Program-made: the position numbers and the translations under genes
Notes under the pieces: generated by a model
Told to the model about the DNA's origin: nothing
Seen by the model: the letters and a program-made list of their open reading frames with translations, nothing else
Databases searched by the model: none
Assembly (NCBI RefSeq): GCF_002008365.1
Contig: NZ_MRDL01000066.1
Coordinates: forward strand, 1-64,000
Direction: 5' to 3'
Origin: Rhizobium leguminosarum bv. viciae USDA 2370
GTDB taxonomy: Bacteria; Pseudomonadota; Alphaproteobacteria; Rhizobiales; Rhizobiaceae
DNA: 64,000 nucleotides
In this document: positions 33,444 to 41,537 of the stretch, one piece after another
How positions within the stretch are numbered: position 1 is the stretch's first letter
Layout of the letters: every line of letters begins with the position of its first letter

Positions 33444-34880
33444 ATGAGATGGCTGCACCCTCGGACGTGTGTGCCTGTCGTCCGAGTGCCGGGAGGGATC
33501 TGTTTGGGGTGGCTTTTCAAAACGATCGCCAATCGATCGCATGCGAGCCGCTCGGCCCCGACGAGCGATTCTGTAGATAAGCTATTCCGGGAATCGGAGA
33601 TTGAGGCGGAATATGCGATTGGATGGGTTCGAATCGCCGTGGGGCTCGCCCTCCTCGCGAGTGGTCTGGTCGTTTGGTCAGGGACAGCCGAACTCACCGA
33701 TGAATACAGCCTGAGCCAGGTTCGTTTCACGGCTCAGTTCACGGTCGGGACCTTCCTGGCCCTCGGTATCGTATCGTTGCTCTTGGTTATCCGCCGCTGG
33801 TTCAGGCCATGGATGGCATTTGTCCTCGTCACCGGTGACGCGGCCATTCTCGGATACAGCCTGTTTCTCGGCCTAGAAGGTCTTGGCCTGGGCGGCAACT
33901 GGATCGCTGCAATACCGACCATCTGGCTCGTACCTCTCGGCCTCGCCGTTGGCGCCCTTCGGTATCGGCCACTCGTTCAAGTGTGGGCCACTATTGTTAC
34001 AATGATCGCCTTGGTTGGCGTCGTCTGCGCGCTCGGTTTTCGCTCGTTCCTGAACGGCTTTGGAATCGCCGAAGTTCCTTCCGACCTAGAGGCAAACATC
34101 GGTCGCCTGTTCTCACTGCCGGCTTATCTCATGCGGGCCGTCATGCTGATGCTAATCGGCCTCACAACGGCACTCGCAATGCTGCGTTCTCGGCGCCTTC
34201 TCATGCGCGCTGTCAACGAGACAACCCGGCGGGCGAACCTTGCTCGATTCCTTCCAGCCGAGATCGCGCCATTGGCGGGGGAGAGTGATATCTCCACGTG
34301 GCGGCAAGGCCGACGCCAACAGGCCGCCATCCTGTTCGTCGATATACGAGGGTTTACTGCTTATGCAGAGGGCGTGGATCCGGCGCGGCTGTCCATCTTT
34401 ATCTCTTCCTTTCGGCGACGGGTAACGCATGCCGCGGAGGCCTTCGGCGGCGTTGTCGACAAGTTCATTGGAGATGGCGCTCTGCTTGTATTTGGCGTCC
34501 CAGATCCCCAGAGTGATGACTGTACCCGCGCTATAGCATGTGCCCAAGAGCTTCTCGAACTCATGGATCAATGGAACGCTAAGCGCGGATTTGATCCACC
34601 GATCCGGGTGGGGATTGGCATTCACACGGGTGAAGTGTATTGCGGGCTTGTTGGCGACGACAAACGAATTGAATTCACAGTGCTTGGCGACGTCGTCAAT
34701 GTGGCTGCTAAGATCGAACAGGCCACCAAGCGGTTTAATACAGCGCTCCTGGCTTCTGAGACCGTGGTGATGCGCTCGGGACAACTTCGCACATGGCGGG
34801 AGGTCGGTCGTGAGCCGCTAGCAGGGCGCGGCGAGCACCTTGCGATCTTCGCTTGCTCGGGGACAAAGTTGAGGGACTGA
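33444..34880 (+). CDS. Membrane-bound class III adenylate cyclase
   Basis: A 478-residue protein with about six transmembrane helices (roughly residues 60-245) and a C-terminal cyclase domain. Both metal-binding Asp are present (FVDIRGFT and KFIGDGALLVFG), together with the adenine-site region EFTVLGDVVNVAAKIE. The transition-state Asn is kept, but the following Arg of the NxxxR motif is Lys (NVAAK). No classic ribosome site precedes the ATG at 33444, so the start is uncertain. Product: cAMP, if active. It stands alone between degraded regions. Confidence 0.82.
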   Translation: MRWLHPRTCVPVVRVPGGICLGWLFKTIANRSHASRSAPTSDSVDKLFRESEIEAEYAIGWVRIAVGLALLASGLVVWSGTAELTDEYSLSQVRFTAQFTVGTFLALGIVSLLLVIRRWFRPWMAFVLVTGDAAILGYSLFLGLEGLGLGGNWIAAIPTIWLVPLGLAVGALRYRPLVQVWATIVTMIALVGVVCALGFRSFLNGFGIAEVPSDLEANIGRLFSLPAYLMRAVMLMLIGLTTALAMLRSRRLLMRAVNETTRRANLARFLPAEIAPLAGESDISTWRQGRRQQAAILFVDIRGFTAYAEGVDPARLSIFISSFRRRVTHAAEAFGGVVDKFIGDGALLVFGVPDPQSDDCTRAIACAQELLELMDQWNAKRGFDPPIRVGIGIHTGEVYCGLVGDDKRIEFTVLGDVVNVAAKIEQATKRFNTALLASETVVMRSGQLRTWREVGREPLAGRGEHLAIFACSGTKLRD

Positions 34881-35388
34881 GTGTCCAGGCGATGATGTAC
34901 ATTCAGAAAATTGGTGCTTGGATCCTATATTTTTCTAGGCCCTACGCTCCTTTGAATGGAAGGACCAGAGTTGCCGCGAGCCCAGATCCCACATCCTGAT
35001 GGCGGACGTGTTGAGTCTTCGATGCACGCCATTCGTTTCAACTCGCAAACCTGTCCTGATTGATTGCAACGATTATCAAGCAACCTTCTCTGCGTTCAGC
35101 CGTAGGCGATTTTCTAAGCATTTCATCGTCGGGAACGAGCCTAGCACCGTCATTTGCTACGACAGGGTTGGCTGATGAACTTTAAGCGGCTTCAGCTCAA
35201 ACGCTCTCGGTCGAACCAGATACCAGGCGCTGCCCGTGGATGATGCGTAGAATATCCTGGCAGAGTGTTTCGGCGGGTTGCGTCGCATCGCCCGTCGAAG
35301 GCCGTAGTCAAGTCTTTGACCTCCTTTGCTGAAAAGACATGGCTTGTCGCAAAGGCAGCCGGCTGAACATCCTGCTAATCTTCCAACC
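34881..35388. other. About 500 bases without a recognisable gene
   Basis: Base composition is lower in GC than neighbouring genes and all frames are broken. An inverted element GTCAA-GTCT-TTGAC at 35307-35320 has its half-sites in the wrong order for FixK. The stretch ends in an Hsp20 fragment. It reads as decayed sequence. Confidence 0.4.
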
Positions 35389-35490
35389 AACACCGAGCCG
35401 AAAACGCCATCGATATCAGGCCGCTGGTCACCCTTAGACAGCCTTCGCTCGGAAGTCGACCGGATGTTTCAATCTCCATTTACCTCGATG
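35389..35490 (+). pseudogene. Hsp20 N-terminal fragment
   Basis: The translated text NTEPKTPSISGRWSPLDSLR, then SEVDRMFQSPFTSM, matches the N-terminus of the intact Hsp20 at 24012 (WWPLDSLRSEIDRVF). The alpha-crystallin domain is absent; unrelated sequence carrying a FixK box follows. There is no independent start codon. Confidence 0.65.
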
Positions 35491-35575
35491 GCTCTGACGG
35501 GAGGCGTGCTCCCACTCTTTTCATCTCATGTAATCGAGGTGCGCTTTCATCATAGGCTGTCGATAGGTGTGAACA

Positions 35576-35589
35576 TTGATCGGCGTCAA
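35576..35589 (+). promoter_or_regulatory. FixK/FNR box upstream of the VIT gene
   Basis: TTGATCGGCGTCAA is an exact match, 120 bases before the ATG at 35710. It lies inside a segment that also donates a usp-like leader peptide to the VIT gene. Confidence 0.75.
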
Positions 35590-35709
35590 ATCGCGACCAT
35601 CCGATCGGTGTATTCTAGCAAGCATCCTGGCACCATTTGCTTGCGCAAGACGGAAGCGGCCACGCTCGGTCAGAGCAAAAATCAGGATATCTTGAAAGGT
35701 AGATGCCCT

Positions 35710-36444
35710 ATGAAGCCTCAATTTCACCTGCCGTTGACGACCTATCCGTTGAGCAGACTGCATTCGGAACATCACCTGGTCTCCCGCATCGGCTGGCTAC
35801 GGGCTGCCGTCCTCGGCGCAAACGATGGAATCGTCTCGACGGCGAGCTTGATCATGGGCGTCGCTACCGCGTCCGCCGGACCCTCGCAGATCCTGGTAGC
35901 AGGCGTCGCTGGTCTGGTCGCGGGCGCGATGTCCATGGCGGCCGGCGAATACGTGTCGGTAAGCTCCCAAGCGGACACCGAGGAAGCCGATCTCGCGCGA
36001 GAACGGATCGAGTTGGAGACGCAACCCGAAGCTGAGCACGAGGAGCTGACGGAGATCTACGTCAAACGCGGTCTCACCGCCGAGCTGGCCAGGCAAGTCG
36101 CGATCCAACTGACCGCAAATGATGCTCTCGACGCGCACTCGCGCGACGAACTCGGTATCGTCGAACACATGGCGGCCCGGCCGGTTGAGGCAGCTTTGAC
36201 GTCGGCCCTCACGTTTGCGGTGGGAGCCGCATTGCCCCTGCTCATGGTCGTACTTTCGCCCGCCTCGTTGCTGATCTATACCGTTGCAACCGCGTCCTTG
36301 GCCTTCCTCGCGCTGCTGGGCGCTATCGGCGCGAAAGCGGGCGGCGCCAACGTCTGGAGGGCCACCACTCGCGTCACTTTCTGGGGCGCTTTCGCTATGG
36401 CATTGACGGCGGGGATCGGTGCTTTGGTTGGCACCGCAGTTTGA
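35710..36444 (+). CDS. VIT1/CCC1-family iron/manganese transporter with a Usp-like leader
   Basis: A 244-residue protein with five membrane helices (RIGWLRAAVLGANDGIVSTA near the N-terminus; GAMSMAAGEYVSVSSQADTE; C-terminal helices to 36440). The cytosolic metal-binding helices are Glu-rich. The first 13 residues (MKPQFHLPLTTYP) are not VIT sequence; they nearly match the start of the Usp at 14461 (MKPQFHLPLSTYP). VIT proteins normally begin close to the RLHSEHH motif found here at residue 16, preceded by a TTG that may be the ancestral start. Likely Fe2+/Mn2+ export or sequestration. Confidence 0.85.
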   Translation: MKPQFHLPLTTYPLSRLHSEHHLVSRIGWLRAAVLGANDGIVSTASLIMGVATASAGPSQILVAGVAGLVAGAMSMAAGEYVSVSSQADTEEADLARERIELETQPEAEHEELTEIYVKRGLTAELARQVAIQLTANDALDAHSRDELGIVEHMAARPVEAALTSALTFAVGAALPLLMVVLSPASLLIYTVATASLAFLALLGAIGAKAGGANVWRATTRVTFWGAFAMALTAGIGALVGTAV

Positions 36445-36581
36445 CGAGTAACTTTCTCCCCTTCCTGCACACCCTGCTTGAGGACGCGGTGAGTTCTAGG
36501 ATGTTGCGGTTCCGGTCGCAACGAAAGAGGAGCGGACGCAATTTCGACTCCTCAAGGCTCGGGGGCCGGAACTCATAATCG

Positions 36582-36971
36582 TCAGATCTCGGCCACCACC
36601 TCGGCGAGCATCGATCGGACCTTGCTTGCTAGACTGTTCAGCACTTCGTTGTCGATCGCCTGCATGGAGGCAACCGGATCGATTGCGCTCACCATGACAT
36701 CGCCGCCATCGACCCCGCGCAGGATGACATTGCACGGGAGCATGGCCCCCACCTTCGGTTCCAGTCTCATTGCCTCGAACGCCATGCGCGGATTGCAGGC
36801 TCCGAGGATGAGGTAGTCGTCGATGTCGGCGTCGATCTTCTTTTTCATGGTTGCCTTGACATCGATCTCCGTCAAAACTCCGAAACCGTGCTTGGAGAGA
36901 GCGGATTTCGTCCTGCCGACCGCATCGTCGAAACTGGTCGCCCAGAGGGTTCTATCCAGCGTATAGGTCAT
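36582..36971 (-). CDS. DUF302-domain protein
   Basis: A 129-residue protein (MTYTLDRTLWATSFDDAVGR) with the DUF302 features GFGVLTEIDVKATMKKKIDA, YLILGACNPRMAFEAMRLEP and MLPCNVILRG. AGGAGA lies seven bases upstream of the ATG at 36971; the longer frame to 37022 is unsupported. DUF302 proteins are small soluble proteins that often accompany sulfur-oxidation or metal genes; biochemical role unknown. It follows the EF-hand gene in the same direction with a 51-base gap. Confidence 0.85.
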   Translation of the reverse strand: MTYTLDRTLWATSFDDAVGRTKSALSKHGFGVLTEIDVKATMKKKIDADIDDYLILGACNPRMAFEAMRLEPKVGAMLPCNVILRGVDGGDVMVSAIDPVASMQAIDNEVLNSLASKVRSMLAEVVAEI

Positions 36972-37022
36972 GAGATGTCTCCTTTGGGCTCCCATGCAAC
37001 GGCCGGCAATGCCAGCGTCCAA

Positions 37023-37406
37023 TCACATGTCTTGCATGAACGCCTGCATTTCTTCAGGTGTGACTTTGCCGTCATTGTTCGCGTCGACCGCGTTGAAGAC
37101 GCGTTTGTGGATTGCGGTCAACTCTTCGAAAGAAATTGCACCGTCCCCATCGCTATCGGCGATGGCAAACATAATCTTCACCATATGACCGCGCATTGGC
37201 CCCATCATGCGCATTCCTGGGTACATGCCAGATGGCATCATGTTGCGGCCCATCATGCCTGGCATCATTTCCGATCCGTCGGCATCGGGTTTAGCCTCAG
37301 ACTGGGCGGGGTCTGGACTTTTCGTCTGGGCGGAGGCGCTGCCCATGGCGCCGACGGCACCGAGCAAGGCCAGCATAGTGATCGTTGGCAGTCTGAAAAT
37401 GGACAT
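37023..37406 (-). CDS. Periplasmic EF-hand calcium-binding protein
   Basis: A 127-residue protein with a signal peptide (MSIFRLPTITMLALLGAVGA, cleaved near SASAQ), a Met/Gly-rich spacer and two EF-hand loops (DSDGDGAISFEEL and DANNDGKVTPEEM). The chosen start has a GAGGAG ribosome site; the upstream extension to 37502 reads through an intergenic region. The Met-rich stretch (MMPGMMGRNMMPSGMYPGMR) resembles copper/silver-binding segments. A decayed copy of the gene centre is at 33136-33243. Confidence 0.85.
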   Translation of the reverse strand: MSIFRLPTITMLALLGAVGAMGSASAQTKSPDPAQSEAKPDADGSEMMPGMMGRNMMPSGMYPGMRMMGPMRGHMVKIMFAIADSDGDGAISFEELTAIHKRVFNAVDANNDGKVTPEEMQAFMQDM

Positions 37407-37668
37407 CCTGACTCTCCTCTTTGAGTATTGTCCTCCACGAGTTGGAGCGCCCTTTGAGGATACGATGCACACCGGTTTCAAACATTGCGCTGGATCAACC
37501 ACTTGTATGGTTCGAGTCGTCGAGGACGGACCGATCGCGTTCGCGCCGTGCCATGACCGCGACGCCAGCCACCTGCCTCACCGAGGAACGATCGCGGCTG
37601 AAGCGACACGGAGGATCGAGCCGGCTAAGGCGAGAACAGGGTGATTTCAGAGTGCGATCGTGCCTGGC
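37407..37668. other. Intergenic region upstream of the DUF982 gene
   Basis: The stretch between the divergent EF-hand and DUF982 genes (386 bases in total) carries no convincing gene. Its notable element is the FixK box at 37669. Confidence 0.4.
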
Positions 37669-37682
37669 TTGATCGATATCAA
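37669..37682 (+). promoter_or_regulatory. FixK/FNR box upstream of the DUF982 gene
   Basis: TTGATCGATATCAA is a fully palindromic match, 110 bases before the ATG at 37793. It is the most symmetric copy in the window. Confidence 0.75.
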
Positions 37683-37792
37683 CGTCCACGCCGTTCGAAC
37701 CGGGTATCCTGACGCCATCAGCCAGCGCCCGATCGTGGTCGGGCCTCGTGATGATGCCCCGCTCGCAGTCCGAAACCTTCAGGAGATCGAGG

Positions 37793-38065
37793 ATGGCTCC
37801 CCAGAAGCAGATAGTACGAACCTGGTCGGAACCCGTTTTCGTCCAGGTGGGCATGAGCGTCCCTCAGACTATCGGCGGAGCGAGCGAGGCGCTCGATTTT
37901 CTCGCCAACCGATGGAAAGGCTCGCGAAGAAAACACGCATTCGCGAGAGAGATCTGCGCCGCGGCCGTAAGCGGGCATGTCTCGCAGGAGACCGCGCGCC
38001 AGGCTTTCATTCAGGCCGCTGACGAAGCCAAGATGTCCACCTGCGCGCCCCGTGGTCGTTCGTAG
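37793..38065 (+). CDS. DUF982-domain protein
   Basis: A 90-residue protein with the family layout: TWSEPVFVQVG at the N-terminus, then ASEALDFLANRWKGSRRKHA, a short AREICAAAVSG helix and the ending SQETARQAFIQAADEAKM. AGGAGATCGAGG lies directly before the ATG at 37793. DUF982 proteins are abundant in rhizobial accessory regions and their function is unknown. A FixK box upstream suggests oxygen control. Confidence 0.8.
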   Translation: MAPQKQIVRTWSEPVFVQVGMSVPQTIGGASEALDFLANRWKGSRRKHAFAREICAAAVSGHVSQETARQAFIQAADEAKMSTCAPRGRS

Positions 38066-38164
38066 ACGCCAGGACGAGATCAGCTCGGTCAAGTGAGCAA
38101 CAAGTCCTTAACCCAGGTGCCTTCCATGGCTTCAGGTCCTACCCGGCCGCGACGCCGATCCAGG

Positions 38165-38728
38165 TCAATCGGCTCGCTTCCTGCCGGTTACCATCGCTCG
38201 GACAAGGTTTTCCCTGTGCTCGATGCTTGCCAGGAGGACGCCTGCGACGTGAAGACCGACGAGGCCAAGCGTCACATCGACCAGCAGTTCATGCGTCCTT
38301 TCCACCCATTCCACTCCCCAGTAGGTGTCCGTCGTCATCATGTACCCGGTTGCGGCAATGCCCGAGATCGCGACGAGCAGCGCGAACACCATCGCGCCTC
38401 CGGCCGGATTGTGGCCGATGTAGCGCTTGGCGCGCATGGCCAGGCTGTCACGCACGAAGCCGAGGGTCGTGACCGGATCGTAGATGAAATTGGAAAAGCG
38501 CGCGTGGTGACTGCCGACGAAGCCCCAGATGATTCGCAAGAGCAGGAGGCCGACAATGGCGTAGCCCGACAGAATATGCGCCTGCTTCCACTCGTCACCG
38601 GTCAGATAGGAAAAGGCGAACAGACCCACCAGACCCCAGTGGAACATCCGCACCACCGGGTCCCAGACCCTGATCTTTGGCGGCGAGCAAGCGCCCGCCG
38701 CATCCATGTCCATCCTGCCCATGGTCAT
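38165..38728 (-). CDS. Cytochrome b561-type membrane protein
   Basis: A 187-residue protein with four membrane helices and the usual heme ligands: His in VWDPVVRMFHWGLV, His in KQAHILSGYAIVG and His in the last helix pair (RTHELLVDVTLGLVGLHVAG). The ATG at 38728 overlaps the PepSY stop (ATGA), so the two are translated together. It moves electrons across the inner membrane; the partner is probably the PepSY protein or another periplasmic redox protein. Confidence 0.85.
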   Translation of the reverse strand: MTMGRMDMDAAGACSPPKIRVWDPVVRMFHWGLVGLFAFSYLTGDEWKQAHILSGYAIVGLLLLRIIWGFVGSHHARFSNFIYDPVTTLGFVRDSLAMRAKRYIGHNPAGGAMVFALLVAISGIAATGYMMTTDTYWGVEWVERTHELLVDVTLGLVGLHVAGVLLASIEHRENLVRAMVTGRKRAD

Positions 38729-39000
38729 TCGCTTTCGTTGCCGACCGCTGCGCCGGTCTCCGGGTTGAACAGCGTTTCGACCTTTTTGCCCTTCGCATCG
38801 ACGGCGTAGACCTCGTAGCAACTGCCCTCCATTTTGACCCGGCGCACGTCGAGGCCCGCGGCTTTGGCCTTTTCCTTGATGCCGTCCTCGCTCAGCCACT
38901 TGTCCTTGGGAGCCTGGGTGCAATTCTGACCCTCTTCGGCGCGGGCAACGCCGATCGACGCGGTGGCGAGCAGGAGGGTTGCGAACATGATCTTCTTCAT
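38725..39000 (-). CDS. Periplasmic PepSY-domain protein
   Basis: A 91-residue protein with a signal peptide (MKKIMFATLLLATASIGVARA) and one PepSY domain (WLSEDGIKEKAKAAGLDVRR, then YEVYAVDAKGKKVETLFNPE). Two Cys (QNCTQ and GSCYE) could form a disulfide. It is the first gene of a PepSY-cytochrome b561 operon, divergent from a second PepSY gene and a two-component system that probably regulates it. Confidence 0.88.
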   Translation of the reverse strand: MKKIMFATLLLATASIGVARAEEGQNCTQAPKDKWLSEDGIKEKAKAAGLDVRRVKMEGSCYEVYAVDAKGKKVETLFNPETGAAVGNESE

Positions 39001-39130
39001 TGGTTTTTCTCCATCATCCCAGGAGCGGTTTTGCTCGTCTGGTCGGCTTCGAACCTATGGGGCGCGACCTGACGGCGACCTGATCGCGATTGTCAGGTTA
39101 TTGTCACCTTCGATAGGATATTCTCCGACG

Positions 39131-39478
39131 ATGTACCCGCCCCGCACGCTCGCGTTCGTCTGCTTTGTCCTTCTGTGGTCGTCGCTTCCGGTATGGAGCG
39201 CACATGCCGACGATTTGCCTGCTCGTTCCCGCGAAGCGGATGACCTGCCGTCGCACGACGACCTGCCTAAACGGGTCCACGAAGGGAAGATTCTGCCTCT
39301 TGCCGTACTGAAGGCGAAAGTCCTCGCCAAGCTGCCCGGCGAATTGATCGATGTCAGTGTCGATCGGCATGACGATCGCATAATCTACGAGTTCCGGATT
39401 CTGAGGGGCGGCGGTCAGGTCACCGAGGTGGAAGTGGACGCCGCGTCAGGCAGGATCGCCGAAATCGAGAACGAATGA
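39131..39478 (+). CDS. Secreted PepSY-domain protein ahead of a two-component system
   Basis: A 115-residue protein with a signal peptide (MYPPRTLAFVCFVLLWSSLP, cleaved near SAHADD) and a C-terminal PepSY domain (ILPLAVLKAKVLAKLPGELI to VTEVEVDAASGRIAEIENE). The stop overlaps the start of the response regulator by four bases. PepSY proteins in this position probably modulate the linked sensor kinase in the periplasm. Confidence 0.88.
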   Translation: MYPPRTLAFVCFVLLWSSLPVWSAHADDLPARSREADDLPSHDDLPKRVHEGKILPLAVLKAKVLAKLPGELIDVSVDRHDDRIIYEFRILRGGGQVTEVEVDAASGRIAEIENE

Positions 39479-40146
39479 TGCGCCTGTTGCTTGCCGAAGA
39501 CGACCCGCTCATCGCCCGTGACGTGACCGCCCAGCTCACCAAGGCCGGTTTCAACGTCGTCCACGAATCCGATGGGGAAGCCACCCTGTTCGCTGGCGAG
39601 CATGACGACTTCGCCGCCGTCGTCCTTGATCTGGGGCTGCCGAAGATCGACGGCCTAACGATCCTCAAAAAGTGGCGGTCGAACGGTCGTGACATGCCGG
39701 TCATCATCTTGACGGCGCGCGGCAACTGGGAGGAGCGCGTCGAGGGCATCAATGCTGGCGCCGACGACTACCTTGGCAAGCCATTCCGCATTGCGGAGCT
39801 TCTCGCCAGGCTGCACGCAGTCCTGCGCAGGTACTCCGGGCACGCCAGCGCGGTCCTATCGTCAGGTCCCGTTTCTATCGACCCCCGCCGACGCGCGGTC
39901 ATGGTCGACGGGATGCCTGTCGACGTCACGCCAATGGAGTATAAATGCCTGTCGGTGCTGATGCAGAATCGAGGTCGCGCGATCTCCCAGCTCGAGCTTA
40001 CCGAGCAGCTTTACACTCAGGACTTTGAACGGGAGAGCAATTCGGTGGAGGTCCTGATCGGACGGCTGAGAAAGAAGCTTGGAAGGGACGCGATCGTCAC
40101 GCGTCGAGGCTTCGGATACCAGATAGCATCGGGCGAGGGGACATGA
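39475..40146 (+). CDS. OmpR-family response regulator (PhoP-like)
   Basis: A 223-residue protein: receiver with Glu-Asp-Asp (LAEDDPLIARD), phospho-acceptor Asp in VVLDLGLPKIDG, Lys in DDYLGKPFR, and a winged-helix output (SVEVLIGRLRKKLGRD, TRRGFGYQI). It overlaps both the upstream PepSY gene and the downstream kinase by four bases, so the three are one translational unit. Confidence 0.9.
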   Translation: MMRLLLAEDDPLIARDVTAQLTKAGFNVVHESDGEATLFAGEHDDFAAVVLDLGLPKIDGLTILKKWRSNGRDMPVIILTARGNWEERVEGINAGADDYLGKPFRIAELLARLHAVLRRYSGHASAVLSSGPVSIDPRRRAVMVDGMPVDVTPMEYKCLSVLMQNRGRAISQLELTEQLYTQDFERESNSVEVLIGRLRKKLGRDAIVTRRGFGYQIASGEGT

Positions 40147-41537
40147 GGTCGCTTCACGGCCGTTTCATCATCACGTCGTTGATAGCTGTGTCGATATGCC
40201 TTGCTGCTGCATCCGTCGCTCTCGTCCAGATCTTTGCGGACAGCTACAGCAAGCGCGTGCAGAACGAGCTGACCGGACACATAAACCGTCTGGCGGCTGT
40301 GATCCGCTTCTTGCCCGGAGGCAGGCTGCAGGTGCCCGAGAACCCTCCGGACAATCGTTTCCTGATACCCTATGGGGGGCTCTACTGGCAGATCGACGAT
40401 CCTGTGGGGAAGGCGGAGGTTCGATCTTCCTCGCTCTTCGACTATGTCCTGCCTCTGCCGGAGGAGTCGCATCCTGTCGGTATCATGCACCAATATCGTC
40501 TCTCCGGGCCGGAGGGGAAAGATGTCCTTGTTCAGGAACGCGTTCTGTCGTTGGCCGCGCCTGAGGGCAGGAGGCCCATTCGCATCGCGGTGGCGGTGAA
40601 TGCCGACGAGGTCGACAGCGCCCGCCTTGGATTTGCTCTCGACATTCTGCCCTATGTCGCCGTTCTTGCCGCGCTACTCGTGTTGATGTCGATCGGGCAG
40701 CTTTGGATCGGATTGAGACCTCTCGACCGCATCGGTCGTGATCTTGAAGCCGTCCGCGACCGGAGGGCCAGCCGACTGGCTGGGGCCTACCCGCGCGAGG
40801 TCCAACCGCTCGTCAACCAACTGAACAAGCTGCTGCAAAGCCAGGCCGCGGCGATGGAGAAGGCCAGGAGTAGGGCCAGTGATCTCGCCCACGGGCTGAA
40901 GACGCCTTTGACCGTTCTCACAAACAACGCGTACTCACTCCGGGAGAAGGGCGAGGTTGAGATTGCCGATGAACTCGACCATCTTGCCGAGACTATGCTT
41001 TCGCACGTCGAGCACGAGCTCGCCCGAGCCCGTATCACCCCGAGCCCTGATCAGCGAAGTGGCGATGCCGACGTCGAGAAGATCATCAGCGAGACCGTTC
41101 GAATGCTCCGACACACTGAGGCAGGCGAACGCCTCGCATGGGAAACAGACGTGGCCGAGGACTTCAGCGTTCCCGTCGATCCGCACGACTTCCGCGAACT
41201 TGCGGGCAACTTGCTTGAGAACGCCTGCAAGTGGGCCAGGAGCAGGATCCATGTCACCGCGATTCGACAAAATGGGCAGAGCCGCCTCACGGTCGAGGAC
41301 GACGGCCCAGGCGTCTTGCCAGAGAGATTGCCCGATCTTCCGCGTCGGGGTGTCCGTCTCGATCGTCTGAAAACCGGCTCTGGTCTAGGTCTTGCCATCG
41401 TGTCGGAGATTGCAGCGGTGTACGATCTGACGCTCACGTTGGAAAACCGTGTCGAAGGTGGCTTCCGTGCGGAAGTCGTCTTCCCTGACGTCATCGCCTC
41501 CCGAACGCTCCATCCCAGAGTAGCGACGACGACATAA
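40143..41537 (+). CDS. Membrane sensor histidine kinase (PhoQ-like)
   Basis: A 464-residue protein with two transmembrane helices flanking a ~140-residue periplasmic domain, then HAMP-like segment, HisKA (ASDLAHGLKTPLTVLTNNAY, His in the DLAHGLKTP motif) and HATPase (ELAGNLLENACKWARS, EDDGPGV, GSGLGLAIV). The domain order and motif DLAHGLKTPL are typical of the PhoQ-like rhizobial kinases. Stimulus unknown; linkage to PepSY and cytochrome b561 genes suggests an envelope or divalent-cation signal. Confidence 0.9.
   Translation: MRSLHGRFIITSLIAVSICLAAASVALVQIFADSYSKRVQNELTGHINRLAAVIRFLPGGRLQVPENPPDNRFLIPYGGLYWQIDDPVGKAEVRSSSLFDYVLPLPEESHPVGIMHQYRLSGPEGKDVLVQERVLSLAAPEGRRPIRIAVAVNADEVDSARLGFALDILPYVAVLAALLVLMSIGQLWIGLRPLDRIGRDLEAVRDRRASRLAGAYPREVQPLVNQLNKLLQSQAAAMEKARSRASDLAHGLKTPLTVLTNNAYSLREKGEVEIADELDHLAETMLSHVEHELARARITPSPDQRSGDADVEKIISETVRMLRHTEAGERLAWETDVAEDFSVPVDPHDFRELAGNLLENACKWARSRIHVTAIRQNGQSRLTVEDDGPGVLPERLPDLPRRGVRLDRLKTGSGLGLAIVSEIAAVYDLTLTLENRVEGGFRAEVVFPDVIASRTLHPRVATTT

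Noticed and set aside
35307..35320. GTCAA-GTCT-TTGAC, FixK-like element
   Set aside because: The half-sites are in the reverse order of the consensus and no gene start lies at a suitable distance.
36850..36875. TTGACATCGATCTCCGTCAA inside the DUF302 gene
   Set aside because: Spacing between half-sites is 10 rather than 4 and it is intragenic.
38157..38171. TTGACCTGGATCGG (minus strand) near the end of the cytochrome gene
   Set aside because: The second half-site has two mismatches and it lies at a 3' end, not a promoter.
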